This document shows positions 53,996-64,000 of a stretch of DNA of 64,000 nucleotides, piece after piece. The translations under genes were made by a program, and so were the position numbers. Source of the DNA: Siphonodentalium dalli (Eukaryota > Mollusca > Scaphopoda > Gadilida > Siphonodentaliidae); the NCBI GenBank assembly GCA_032622095.1, contig CP136066.1, forward strand, positions 167,782,664-167,846,663. The letters run 5' to 3'. How positions within the stretch are numbered: position 1 is the stretch's first letter; each line of letters begins with the position of its first letter. The notes under the pieces are model-generated. The model searched no databases and was not told the origin of the DNA. It saw only the letters and a list, made by a program, of their open reading frames with translations.

Positions 53996-54098
53996 AATGC
54001 CCAAAGTAATTGACCACTTAACCACAGCAGAATTATGGGTAATTTTTCAGGATTTAGTCGGAAATATGCCTTGTTGCCATTCATCGGAAAGCTCTCGG
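53991..54098 (+). mobile_element. Short MITE family N, copy 4
   Basis: ACAGTAATGCCCAAAGTAAT, AACCACAGCAGAATTATGGG, GGATTTAGTCGGAAATATG, GCCATTCATCGGAAAGCTCT. One-armed form like copies N2 and N5. Confidence 0.72.
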
Positions 54099-54144
54099 TG
54101 AGAAGTATGCATATGCATTGAGGAATTTACTGGAACTAAATTCG

Positions 54145-54490
54145 TTAAAGGGGTACTGTACACTAAATGTGGTCAGTTATGGGACCATCTCTTTTTATAC
54201 TCAACATAATATATACAACAAATGAATGAATTTTAGCCATGGATTAGTGAAAAATACACTCGTGTGCTCTATGAACGATACACACAACATGGTAATTATA
54301 ATGAGAATGAATAAATGGCTGGAGTCATAAATACATTTTAATTACAATTACCATATTGTTTGTATCGTTCATAGAGTGTATTTTGCACTTATACATGGCC
54401 CAAATTCATTCATTTGTTGCATATATTCATTTGAGTATAAAAGGAGATGGTCCCATAAATGGCCATATTTAGTGTACAGAACTCCTTTAA
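54145..54490. mobile_element. TTAA-bounded foldback element
   Basis: TTAAAGGGGTACTGTACACT on the left is mirrored by AGTGTACAGAACTCCTTTAA. The inversion continues across almost the whole element (GGGACCATCTC / GAGATGGTCCC, TCTATGAACGATAC / GTATCGTTCATAGA, ATGGTAATT / AATTACCAT). TTAA lies at both borders. Non-coding. It abuts the LINE that starts at 54491. Confidence 0.85.
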
Positions 54491-55480
54491 GTTTGAACGT
54501 GTTTCAAAAGAGACGTTCAACCGTGTTCTCCTGTCAATGCCGTCAAAGTCATGTTCTTTGGATCCTGTACCATCACTCATTCTTAAATATAGTATAATGG
54601 CCAACTAGGAACTTTTCTTACGAGGATAGTGAATACGTCCCTGGAAGACGGTATGTTCCTCACTTGCTTCAAACAGTCTGTGGTTAAACCATTGCTGAAG
54701 AAGCCAAACATGGATAGGAATAATCTCAAGAACTATAGACCTGTTTCGAACCTTCCTCTTATGTCCAAGCTTTTCGACTGCGTGGTTCTCTATCAACACA
54801 GACACCATCTGGAGGATAACAATTTTGAATGAACCCTTCCAATCAGCTTATCGACGACAACACAGCACGGAAATTGCACTTGTCCGCGTCACAAACGACT
54901 TGCTTTGTGTAGCAGATGATTACAATGTCAGAACAGCCTCATTTTTTACCTCTCTGCGACCTTTGATACTTTGTCACAATATCATCATTTCACGCCTTAA
55001 CAAATCATTCGGAATTTTAGGGAAAGTTCTCCAATGGTTCAAATCATATATATCAGACAGACTCCAGACTCCAAGCGTGACCTTGTTAATTATTATGGTC
55101 GTCGATCTTTTTAATGCTACGACCCAAACCTCCAGGTTACACATGAATGTTCTTACTTTGAAATCTTTCAAAACATAACTCAAAACGTATATATTTAAAC
55201 TTCACGATGGCAACGACGACCACCAAAGCTAACCACATCTTTCATGCATTGTTTTATACAATATACTCAGCCTTCATCCTGATTTTTTAGATGAAATGCT
55301 TGATTTATTTCATTGTAATTATTGTTTGTATGTCCATGCGCATGTGTTTGAATGTGATGGAGCTCTGCGAATGGCCATGCATGAGAGTATTTATATAATG
55401 TCATTTGTTGTATCACTGAGCGCTTTGGGCCTCGTGAGATAAAGCGCTTTAATAATGCTATTCATTATTATTATTTACTA
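54491..55480 (+). pseudogene. Broken CR1/L2-like LINE with complete 3' end
   Basis: Pieces in three frames: LLSMPSKSCSLDPVPSLILK, then SLEDGMFLTCFKQSVVKPLL and NLKNYRPVSNLPLMSKLFDC, then EPFQSAYRRQHSTEIALVRV, TNDLLCVADD and FGILGKVLQWFKSYISDR. These match the CR1/L2 reverse transcriptase order. The catalytic YADD block is deleted: the sequence passes from SDRLQT straight to the C-terminal LKSFKT-type end. The 3' UTR carries TGAGCGCTTTGGGCCT and AAAGCGCTTTAATAATG followed by an (ATT)n tail near 55460-55480, a hallmark of CR1/L2 3' ends. Several frameshifts make it dead. Confidence 0.87.
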
Positions 55481-56089
55481 TATAATGTAACATTTTATTT
55501 TATATATTTTGCTGGAAAGTGTACGAGAATATCTCAACGACGAGCATTCTATTTATTGCATTCCGGTTTTGATGCCATCGGTAAAATAATTTCATTCTCG
55601 TCGTGTCGTATACTCAGACAGTGAAAGTTGGCAGATTTGGTCGACTAACATGTTTTATTCCAGATCAATGTCCATTTTCATTGTCATATTGGTAATGTTC
55701 GTGTTGTTACTTCAGGCTAAACACATCCTTAATATGAACGTTTCTTGAACAGGTTTTATGCAGATAAAGGAAATAGTCATGAGTGGTGAGTGGTGCAGAT
55801 GGATAAGCACCTATTGTGAATCATCTGGTAGGTCGGTGTTGATTGATGGACAAATTCAGGGAAAATAGCAACAATGACTCTTGTTAAGGATTTACCATCT
55901 CATTTTATCGAATAAAAACAATTGCAGAAAACTCAAACAATGCGGGTATAAATTTAACACGATATCATTTAGTGCAACAAAATGGAAAATGCACTGAACA
56001 AAACTGAAGTATATGAATCAATGCATGAAACCAATATGACACCATAAAACCAATCCATGTACGTGTACGCTTTTGAGACCATAACATCA
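55481..56089. other. Non-coding, nothing recognised
   Basis: No gene or shared repeat recognised. Confidence 0.35.
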
Positions 56090-56613
56090 TTAAAAGATGG
56101 ATTATCTCTTTAAATAACAAATTTGAAATAGTTGCTTGGGTATAAAAATAATAAATATGAACTGAAGACCCCTGTCCGGAAAGGCTTCTATCAATTAATA
56201 TTGATTTTATTTCGAATATTGTATTGGGACCCTTTATTTGTCTATTTTTAGAACAGACCATTCGGGTGATACCATATAGCGATATAGAGCATCAGGCTGT
56301 TCCTATGGCTACGTACCGAACGTCAAATGTCCCAGATTGATTGGTTTTATTGTTTTATTCCATAGTTGTAAGCGATAATGAGTATAATTAACGTTTATTT
56401 GAGACAAAATTACACAATAAAATTTCTGGTCTCTGTTAACGGTAACCACTATTGTTCGTTAGCTAAACAACACCTTTTTAGACCAGAACATATTCGAAAT
56501 AAAATTAATATTCGATAGAAGCATTTCCGGACAGGAGTCTTCGATTCATATCAAATATGTTATACCCCGGTAACTATATAATACATGTTTACAAAGAGAT
56601 AATCCACCTTTAA
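56090..56613. mobile_element. TTAA-bounded foldback with long arms
   Basis: TTAAAAGATGGATTATCTCT is mirrored by AGAGATAATCCACCTTTAA. Further inside, CCTGTCCGGAAAGGCTTCTA pairs with TAGAAGCATTTCCGGACAGG, and TTTTATTTCGAATAT with ATATTCGAAATAAAA. Arms extend to about 150 bp, with TTAA at each border. Non-coding. Confidence 0.83.
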
Positions 56614-56635
56614 ATCGGAACCATGCACTCATTGA

Positions 56636-57400
56636 AGGAACCCAAGGCAATCACTTTGGGTAAATGTTACAAAAATAAAAGTCTGTAAAAAATCAACACT
56701 AAGAATAACATGGAGAAATAGATAAACTTTCATCTTATATTCATTATTGATAGTTTTCAAATAACGAAATTTCGCGCGTTGAAACATTGATGTGTTAAAG
56801 GTACGGGTGGATTTCGTTGCAGAAATATTCGTATTTGTTCAAATCGCCATCAACGGAAGGAATATTAAAATATATAAAGTTTTATTCATATGCCAAACAT
56901 AATCAGCGCGTAAATAGTATATTGTCGTCAAGACGTACGGTGGTGTACGTAAACAAGAACCTGTTCGTGTTACAGAAGTTGTGCTTCTGTTTACATAACA
57001 CAGCGCAATTATATTGGTTAATCACACACAAATGATATAAACGCTCTTTATTTTTTTTCATGTCAGGAAAACAGTAACAAATGACGCTCTTTATGTTTAC
57101 CATATCCGGATCTAAACAAAAGCCAGGTTCTGTAACGTTTTTTTGCTTTTGTTTACATAACAAACGAAAAACAGTTGACAATAACATACTGTTTATGCCA
57201 TATTTCTGATTGGTATAAGAACAAGATCTGTCTATATTTTACGATTCTTTCTGTTTATGGCTGTTTTTGACGGAGCTGGATATTTTAACAGCATACCCAC
57301 CACCAACGTCGCCGGTATCTTTAACAAAATTATCACAGTGATTTGTCACAGTTCAAATATTTTAGTCTGAATATTATTTTCAGAATATATTTCAATGCTT
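56636..57400. repeat. Dispersed repeat U, copy 1 (interrupted)
   Basis: 56636-56800 (CCCAAGGCAATCACTTTGGG, TAACATGGAGAAATAGAT, GCGCGTTGAAAC) and 57337-57400 (CAGTGATTTGT, AATATTTTAGTCTGAATAT) match 59298-59540 continuously. About 540 bp between them is therefore inserted, including repeat Q copy 3. Confidence 0.65.
57150..57330 (+). repeat. Dispersed repeat Q, copy 3 (uninterrupted junction)
   Basis: GTTTACATAACA, GGTATAAGAACAAGATCTGT, TCTTTCTGTTTATGGC, then CATACCCACCACCAACG without any MITE between. It serves as the empty site for MITE copy M5. Confidence 0.7.
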
Positions 57401-57477
57401 TGACCTTTTCAAATGTTCACCGTCAAGTTTTGATTAAACTTTGCTATCTTTTTGGACTATAATTGTACTTAAAGATA

Positions 57478-57734
57478 TATCTTCATGACGGGAGCTGTCA
57501 CGGTGCTGGTGTGGCATTACATATCATGTGCCAGTGCATTCTCTTATATATGCGAGTCTCCCATATATGAAGCCTCGCACATATAAGAGAATGCACTGGC
57601 TTTCAAGTCCATGGTAAATATTGTTAGGCCAATGTATTCTCTTATATATGCGAGGCTCCCTATGGGAGATTCGCATATATAAGAGAATGCATTGGCACAT
57701 GGTTTTCTGGAAGCTCCAGTTATGGAAGGGTTAA
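57478..57734 (+). mobile_element. piggyBac-like MITE, family P, copy P7
   Basis: The left end is decayed (ATCTTCATGACGGGAGCTGT). Two hairpins (GCCAGTGCATTCTCTTATAT and GGCCAATGTATTCTCTTATA) have a short spacer AAGTCCATGGTAAATATTG. The right end is GAAGCTCC, GAAGGGTTAA. Confidence 0.82.
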
Positions 57735-57870
57735 CCAGTTTTTATTTTCTGTAAGGCTAGTACAATTCCAATAATCGCCTCTTTTAAAAGCGTCCATGCT
57801 TTTGTCACCCAAAAGTGGTAGTCAATAAAGAGCATTCTCATTAATGAGCTTTTGCGATCGTTTTCGACGT

Positions 57871-57980
57871 ACAGTAATGCCCTAAATAATCGACTCCTCA
57901 ACCACAGCAGAATTATGGGTAATTTTTCAGGATTTAGTCGGAAATATGGCTTGTGGCCATTCATCGGAAAGCTCTCAGTA
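57871..57980 (+). mobile_element. Short MITE family N, copy 5
   Basis: ACAGTAATGCCCTAAATAAT, GACTCCTCAACCACAGCAGA, GGATTTAGTCGGAAATATGG, GCCATTCATCGGAAAGCTCT. Confidence 0.74.
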
Positions 57981-58345
57981 AATTCAACAAAAACAACCTG
58001 TAACATTTCCTAATGGAACTACTCGTCAATGAGTATTTAGTATACAACGGGTTAACTCACATGACACGAAATTTAGACGAGCAAAATATCTAAAATACCA
58101 AACATAAAACAGAATACGAGTATTCATAATATGAGTACTATGCACACTACACAAAGAATTACATGTAATCTCGATCAGCATATACGATTGATAACCCCCC
58201 ACCCCAAAAGACACGTCCATGCATATATACAAACAATCATTAAATTCGATTATATTTTCGGTTGATTCTCAAAAAAATCCCATTTCAACACAAACATTGA
58301 ACTCTTTAAGACTATAATTCAAATACTTTCGTTTTTCGGTGTTGT
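57981..58345. other. 3' flank of ASB-like gene 2
   Basis: Downstream of the minus-strand stop codon. No canonical AATAAA was found close to the stop on that strand. Confidence 0.4.
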
Positions 58346-59247
58346 TCATTCATATTCTAAAAGAATATAATTCTGCAGTATCCGCGGCACGTTTGAATCC
58401 GTTACGAGTCGTGGTGTTTGCATCCCAAAGTGATTCCGCACAAACCTCCGTGTGATCAACATAAGCGAAAACGGATTACTAAGAAAATCAACCAAAGGAG
58501 ATTCGCAACAACTTTCGTCATTTGGTGGAACGTAAAAATCGTCGGAATGTAGTTTCAAATCCGTGGAATAATCACAGCCGGCAAGAACTAACAACCTCGC
58601 TATATCTGATCGTCCTAGTGACGCGGCGAGACATAAAGCTGATTTAGGCTTCCTGTATATAGGAATAGTTACCCTGAAATGTGGTTTACTTCCCTGAGAT
58701 TCTACGTTCAGGTCGACATATTTTTTTATGAGAAACCTAACCATGTCAGCGTGACCTTGCAGAACTGCGTTCCAGAGCGGAGTGACGTTTCGCGCGTTAC
58801 GCGCGTCCGGATTCGCGCCGTGTTTAAGTAACAACTTCGCCATCTCCCTATTGCCATTCAGCGCTGCGTAGTGGAATGATGTGTCTAGGTCTTTGTCGGA
58901 TATTTTTACATCACATCCGTTCGAGATTAATATTTCGGCGATTTTCAGATAATTGCCATGACAGGCGAGCGACAAGGCCGTGTTCTGGCACCCTGTTCGT
59001 TCATCTAATTTTGCTCCTTCTGAAATAAGTCTCTCGACTATTTGCATGTGACCATTCCACGCAGCTTTATGGAGTGCAGAATATCCGTAATTATCCGATG
59101 ATTCAACATCAGCACCAGCGTCGACAAGGACATCGAAAATATCGGCTTTCCCGTTTCTTGCACACGAAATGAGCTGCTGTCTTCTTCCATCGGTTTCAGT
59201 ATGCCACACCTTCCCTCGCAATATTTCTCGACATCTCTCTACATTAT
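58346..59247 (-). CDS. Ankyrin-repeat SOCS-box (ASB-like) protein 2, main exon
   Basis: Acceptor ATCATTGCACAG lies just upstream (exon starts 59247 on the minus strand). Joined to the exon at 61374-61479 it gives 335 residues. Ankyrin repeats: first helix ELQRAILSDNVERCREIL, then QQLISCARNGKADIFDVLV, SALHKAAWNGHMQIVERLI, TALSLACHGNYLKIAEILI, TSFHYAALNGNREMAKLLL, TPLWNAVLQGHADMVRFLI and SALCLAASLGRSDIARLLV. The C-terminus is SOCS-box-like: NPFSLMLITRRFVRNHFG (BC box, threonine in place of the usual cysteine) and NVPRILQNYILLE. Compared with the + strand paralogue it has one more ankyrin repeat and a longer basic N-terminus. Likely an E3 ligase substrate adaptor; substrate unknown. No stops or frameshifts. 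Confidence 0.89.
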
Positions 59248-59297
59248 CTGTGCAATGATAGAGAACTTCATTTCAGTGAACAGTTGCCGCTTACATG

Positions 59298-59540
59298 ACT
59301 GGGGGCCCAAGGCACTCACATTGAGTAAATATGTAAAAAAAAAAAAATAGACGTCTGCAGAAATATCAGCATTAAGAAGAACGTGGTTAAATAGATAGAT
59401 TTATATTTATTATTGCTAGTTCTCGAATAATGAAATTCGCGTGTTGAAACAAGTGTTATGTAAACAAAACCGTTGCAGTGATTTGTTAACAAACATCGAT
59501 AATCGTGTAGTGAGTTAAAATATTTTAGTCTGAATATGAA
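59298..59540. repeat. Dispersed repeat U, copy 2
   Basis: Continuous copy of the split repeat at 56636-57400, lying in the intron of ASB-like gene 2 about 50 bp from its main exon. Confidence 0.65.
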
Positions 59541-60070
59541 GTATAATCCGATTTAACGCCCCTAAATTACTATTTCTTCGGATTCGGGGGCAAAAAATAT
59601 TAGATTTGAGTCGGGGAACCACCCACCCATCAACCTATCAAAGCCCAGAGTATTTGGCGGCCTGTCAAAGTTTTTATAAAAATTTGGTATCTTATTGGAC
59701 ATTTTTACAAGCAGTTCTATTGTACCATTAATGTTTACATAACAATGGTTTCGGCATGCAAAATATCATTATTGAAGAGTTATCAATAGTGAAAATAACT
59801 GAATGAAATGAAGATGGATAACTCTGAAATCAAGTGGTATACTAATAACCACTTGATTTTATAGTTATCCATCTTCAGTCGCAATTTGTCCGTTTGACCA
59901 CGTGTTTTCTGGGCCAAATCTCGAGAAATTAACAAACTTCAAAAATCGATATCTAATCACTCTGAGCTTTGATGTGTGGGTTGGTTCCTCGACTCGAATC
60001 AAATATTTTTTACCCCCGAAGCCAAAGAAATAGTAATTTAGGAGCGTCTGATCGGATTGAGTACCGTTAA
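59540..60070. mobile_element. MITE family M, copy 9 (rearranged foldback)
   Basis: The left half begins GTATAATCCGATTTAACG and the right half ends GATCGGATTGAGTACCGTTAA. The centre is a palindrome (GAAGATGGATAACTCTGAAA / TTTTATAGTTATCCATCTTC) at about 59808-59877. Extra non-M sequence near 59660-59800 suggests a composite or a captured fragment. Confidence 0.8.
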
Positions 60071-60792
60071 TAATGAAAATAACTCCAGTATTGAAGCGTT
60101 ATTAATAATTCAAATTAATAATAAAATAAATAATAAGTCAATCTATTTTTCATGAACTTGTTGGTGGTTGTTTCACAGACATTTGTGTTGTTAGCATGGA
60201 CACATTGGGAAGGCTTTAGATGCCTTTAAAGTGATGCAATACTACGCCAACTATAAGATTTAACATTAACTATTTTTCTCGTGTTCAGTGGATCAAAATA
60301 AGTCGATAAATACAAGAAATACTTATATAGATAATATTTATATCTTATAAGTGTACTGTGTTAGACAGTATCTCCTTTGAGAGAATAAGGATCGCTTTGC
60401 TCTAGAAAATACATATAACAGATAAATAGAGGATATCATACACTTTTTGGTTGGATATGGTAAATAAATAGGTAAAGCAGTCACCTGGGTAGGGTGAGAC
60501 AACTGGCCACGTGTTGGTGTGACAGGAAAATCTCACCCAGCTATCCCACACGGACTGCTTGTGCTAAAATGTGCAGGGCGTGTGAGAAATCATTATCTCA
60601 CTAGACGGATAACGGGTTTTAACTGATGGAAAAAAAATACTACTATTTGATCGCTTAGCATATAATAAAGAGCGTTATCTGTTAGTTGATATGCATTGCA
60701 TGTATACATACATACGAACTCGCGTATCAGGTTACGAGACACCCACATATCGACATATAGGAATGTTATTGCTTGAATAAGTATTTTAAATA
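60071..60792. other. Intronic sequence, nothing recognised
   Basis: Part of the intron of ASB-like gene 2. Contains TGGGTAGGGTGAGA / TCTCACCCAGCTATCCCA, a small imperfect inverted repeat near 60487-60547. No exon found. Confidence 0.4.
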
Positions 60793-61269
60793 TTAAAGGT
60801 ACTCAATCCGATAAAACTCCTCTCAATTACTATTTCAATGGCTTCGGGGGTCAAAAATATTTGATTCGAGTCGAGGAAGTCACCCATCAAAGCTCAGATT
60901 TGTTAGATATCGATTTTAGAAATCTATTATTTTTCATTATCGGGAATTCAGAAGACAGTCAAAATTTCGTTATTATTACCACTTGATTATAGAGTTATCC
61001 ATCCTTGTCTGTTTGAATAGAGTTTTGGCGTAAAATCTCGAGCAGGTTACCAAATTGACGGCAGTTATTAGTACTCATCTCGAGCAATTAACAAATTTCA
61101 AAAATCAATATCTAATAACTCTGAGCTTTGTTTGATGGGTTTCTCGACTCGAATCAAATATGTTTTGCCCACAAAGCCAAAGAAATAGTAATATAGGACC
61201 CTCTGATCGGATTGTTGTTGTTGGAATCTGTTGAGATGGGGACCCTCTTTACGGATTGAGTACCTTTAA
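60793..61269. mobile_element. MITE family M, copy 10 (foldback form)
   Basis: TTAAAGGTACTCAATCCGAT on the left, TACGGATTGAGTACCTTTAA on the right, with M-family halves in inverted orientation (TGGCTTCGGGGGTC / CCCACAAAGCCAAAG, TTCGAGTCGAGGAA / TTCTCGACTCGAATC). Same sub-type as M6. It also carries a (TTG)n-GGGGACC fragment before the right end. Confidence 0.86.
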
Positions 61270-61373
61270 GCATTAGTCGAGTGTCAGAATTGTTAACTCG
61301 TAACCTAGATATTACAGTTTATTACGCTATAAAGTAAAGGGCCGTAATTCTACATGTTTAGTTCCGTACACAC

Positions 61374-61479
61374 CTGATAGTATAGCGCGCTGTAATTCAT
61401 TTTCATCGTCAAGTAACCGACTCTTCCTCTTGATTTTGTCCAACACTCTCCTAAACAGGGACTTCCGCGTATTGCTCAT
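61374..61479 (-). CDS. Ankyrin-SOCS protein 2, first coding exon
   Basis: On the minus strand ATG (61479-61477) opens MSNTRKSLFRRVLDKIKRKS, continuing RLLDDENELQRAILS and one base, then the donor CAG/GTGTGTACGG. Phase 1; the split codon with the next exon is GAT. The N-terminus is strongly basic, and a nuclear or membrane-surface localisation is conceivable but untested. The helix ELQRAILS continues into DNVERCREIL across the intron, exactly as in the paralogue at 41519. The start context ACAATAATGA is acceptable, and the 5' UTR is not delimited. Confidence 0.82.
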
Positions 61480-61615
61480 TATTGTGACACCATCAGTTCC
61501 CCACTTAGTTTTCGTTTGGTGAGTATTCAGACTTTAATATCTTGTCATTCTTCTGACGTTCGATCCGAAGGCGCATTCTGTAGAGGAAAAATGATCAAAT
61601 ATGCATATATAGACA

Positions 61616-62138
61616 TTTATTACATGATCCTACCCTTATTCCATTCAATAAACCCATTCAATAAATTGTGATATTAAACGTTCGTTTAATAACAGGAAAT
61701 AGTGCCAGGTGACCTTTGACTTCCGGTTTCTGATTTGTTAACACTCCGTACGCTACGTCTCAAAATACTATGGCTTCCAATATTTTTCCAACAAACTATC
61801 ATGAATGAAGAGTTTGAAAAGTTTTGTCATTAAATGTACGCCATTAAATGCGCCAAAGAGTCTTTATTTATCTGGAACTATTTCTTTACGCGTACAAACA
61901 ACGAATAATTACGTGAAACGTCGTGGCATGCCTTATAGAAGCCGATGTTAGTTTCGCGTCCAATTTGTTGATTTAAGTATGTTTTGTCGATGTTTTGTAT
62001 CATGTAACAAATATAATCTTCATATCGATCCCAGTTTATAGCTGAAATTACAAAACTCGTCCTGTAAATTAGGTCCAGACCCGTTTTGTAAATTCCGCTA
62101 TAAACTGGGGACTCGTTGTAGATCCTTTATATATAACA
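61616..62138 (+). repeat. Dispersed repeat R, copy 2
   Basis: Collinear with 5095-5640, slightly shorter on the right because the CCAGTAAATTAGG segment is partly deleted. Lies upstream of ASB-like gene 2. Confidence 0.75.
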
Positions 62139-62251
62139 TAGTGCATTCGGGGAACTAGCCAGAATTATCAACACAGATATATATCTCCCCTCTCTCAAAC
62201 AAATGCATCTTAACCGGACATGGCTAATTTTAACCTCCAAATTGTGTCTAC

Positions 62252-62518
62252 TTAACCCGTACATGACATGAGCTTCCTGATTTGTTTTTGCGAAAACACT
62301 GTGTCAATGCAATCTCTTATATATGTGATTCTCCTATAAGGAGCTTTGCATATATAAAAGAAAGCATTTGCCTATAATAATATTTTCCTTGACGTTGTAA
62401 CCCAATGCATTCTCTTATATGTGCGAGGCTTCCTGTGTGAGACTCGCATATATAAGAGAATACACTGACATATGATATATACGGCTACTTGCAACAGCTC
62501 CCGCCACGAAAGGGTTAA
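62252..62518 (-). mobile_element. piggyBac-like MITE, family P, copy P8
   Basis: TTAACCCGTACATGACATGA and GCTTCCTGATT on the left, CAGCTCCCGCCACGAAAGGG and TTAA on the right. Two hairpins with the short spacer AATATTTTCCTTGACGTTGT. TTAA borders both sides. Confidence 0.83.
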
Positions 62519-62980
62519 TTTGGAAAGAGGGTTTTTCGACACTGTTAGAAAAATGCCCATCGCTTTAATGGTATCATACCGCGCAACATCGCTGCCAACC
62601 TTGGACCGTTAAACATACGGTCAGGCTGTAGGACCGTTGTATTTTTTACGGTTCTACACCGTTTAATTAATATCAAGAGCGTGACTGATAACGGTCAGAC
62701 GACTCAGATGAATGGTATTTTTGACGGGTCACCACCAATTTTTTGCTCTTAATTTGCTAATTTACCGTAGAATTAGCCCGTGGTGACAATCGTGATTTCC
62801 CGATAGGCATTACGTTTCATATGTTTTAGAATGGTCGAAATTAATATTATTCGTGTACTCTGAAAAAGAAAAACTAACTAAAGTCATAGTAATTTTCCAG
62901 GTGTTTTCAATTATTGCGCACAGAAGTGAGACTACCTGTCTTTATTTTGACTATTATCATTATATAATAAGTTGCAACAC
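62519..62980. other. Non-coding, nothing recognised
   Basis: A cluster of CCGTT/AACGG words at 62608-62670 forms weak inverted repeats. No gene seen. Confidence 0.4.
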
Positions 62981-63332
62981 ACTTTATTTTAATTTATGAT
63001 CATAATATGCCATGAAAAGCTCTTTATTTTAATTTATGATCATAATATAATGCCATGAAAAGCTCTTTATTTTTATTTATAATCATAATATTATGCCCTG
63101 AAAAACTCTTTATTTTAATTTATAATAATAATATAATGCCATGAAAAGCTCTTTTTTTTTAAATTTATAATCGTAATATAATGCCATGAAAAGTTCTTTA
63201 TTTTAATTTATTATCACAATATAATGCCATGAAAAGCTCTTTATTTTAATTTATAATCATAATATAATGCCATGAAAAGCTCTTTATTTTAATTTATGAT
63301 CATACTATAATGTCATGAAAAGCTCTTTATTG
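62981..63332. repeat. 43-bp minisatellite, about eight copies
   Basis: Unit CTCTTTATTTTAATTTATGA then TCATAATATAATGCCATGAA and AAG, repeated about eight times with few changes. Each unit carries AT-rich palindromic bits (TTATGATCATAA). Confidence 0.92.
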
Positions 63333-64000
63333 TTCTATGCTGAAGAAAATTCGGAACCCGGCTTTTCTATATTTTGGAACAAATCTTTTTATGGCATATA
63401 AAGTATCAATCAGTATGCAAGCGATTGAATAGCGAAAGATACTTAATCGGGGTTCACGATTAGATAGCAATTGATATTAAATCGCAATAACACGTGGCAC
63501 GCGAGGTTATTTGGGGTGGTTCTTGGTAAATTGTTTTAAGAATGGAGGAAAAATTTATGGCCCTGGCTTCGCAACTATTTGACCGGGTGACCTCATTTTA
63601 ATAAATCTGAATTTCAGTCACCCAGGGAGCATCCACACCAAAATATGAACCCATGCGGGTCTTATGTTTCTGCACCATCCAGGGTACCGTATGTGTGCCT
63701 TTTTCCTTATGTGGTTAATTGCTTTTCCTTATGTGGTTAATTTCTTATGTGGTCAGTTCTTAAGTGGTTGTCATTTCCTTAGGAATATCCTAAGTGGTAC
63801 ATTAAAAATATGACTATGTCTTAAGTGGTTATTAATTTTCAATAACATAGTACATGTATTGCTAAGGCTAAAGGTGTGATATGAGCTTTCAAATGACACT
63901 CGTGTGTACCAAACATATATTTAGCAAAAGTATTGCATTTTCCACCAGAATGTTATGAAGCATAGAATATTTGCAAAGTTTTTTTTTTTTTAACCCTTTA
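63333..64000. other. Non-coding; short TTAAGTGGTT-type repeats
   Basis: 63700-63835 has five or six degenerate copies of CTTATGTGGTTAATT / CTAAGTGGT. The rest is AT-rich without recognised genes; the window ends in a poly-T run. Confidence 0.45.

Overview
This looks like animal nuclear DNA, probably from a marine lophotrochozoan and most likely a mollusc. The evidence is widely spaced exons with GT/AG splice sites, several non-LTR retrotransposons (LINEs), dense short inverted-repeat transposons, and two repeat types I associate with bivalve genomes: pearl-like elements with ~160-bp core repeats, and elements carrying (GTCC)n runs. There is no bacterial gene organisation.

Host genes are sparse. 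A probable terminal exon of a nuclear-receptor-like ligand-binding domain lies at 283-513 (+). Two paralogous ankyrin-repeat plus SOCS-box (ASB-like) genes point towards each other: one on + (exons 41519-41561 and 46989-47788, 280 aa) and one on - (exons 61374-61479 and 58346-59247, 335 aa). Both are split by a phase-1 intron at the same place in the first ankyrin helix. The shared domain order suggests substrate adaptors for Elongin B/C-Cullin ubiquitin ligases. Two further short exons (4615-4717, 36049-36139) are only candidates.

The rest is mostly mobile DNA. LINEs: 9128-12715 (-, long intact reading frame, 5' truncated), 18440-20041 (+), 27905-29175 (+, broken), 39535-41160 (+, broken), 49200-49700 (-, fragment), 54491-55480 (+, broken, CR1/L2-like). 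DNA transposons, mostly non-autonomous: a ~450-bp family M with TTAA ends (ten copies), a piggyBac-like family P with TTAACCC ends and paired internal hairpins (eight copies), a TTAA-bounded ~375-bp family T, TTAA foldbacks at 54145 and 56090, hAT-like elements at 2580 and 51442 (the latter with a perfect 8-bp target duplication), and TAA-flanked Harbinger-like elements at 24442, 25012 and 35053.

The middle (23.9-38 kb) holds a large inverted pair of minisatellite arrays with matching flanks, at 24.0-26.1 kb and 36.25-38.0 kb. Pearl-like arrays occupy 7.8-8.5 and 14.7-16.7 kb. Many insertions are nested, and several can be proved internally because an uninterrupted copy of the host repeat lies elsewhere in the window.

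The most notable signals are the paralogous ASB-like pair with a conserved intron, the paired-hairpin P family, the inverted minisatellite block with its co-amplified transposon, and the number of TTAA-targeting families packed into one locus, two of which sit within about 20 bp of the splice sites of the same intron.
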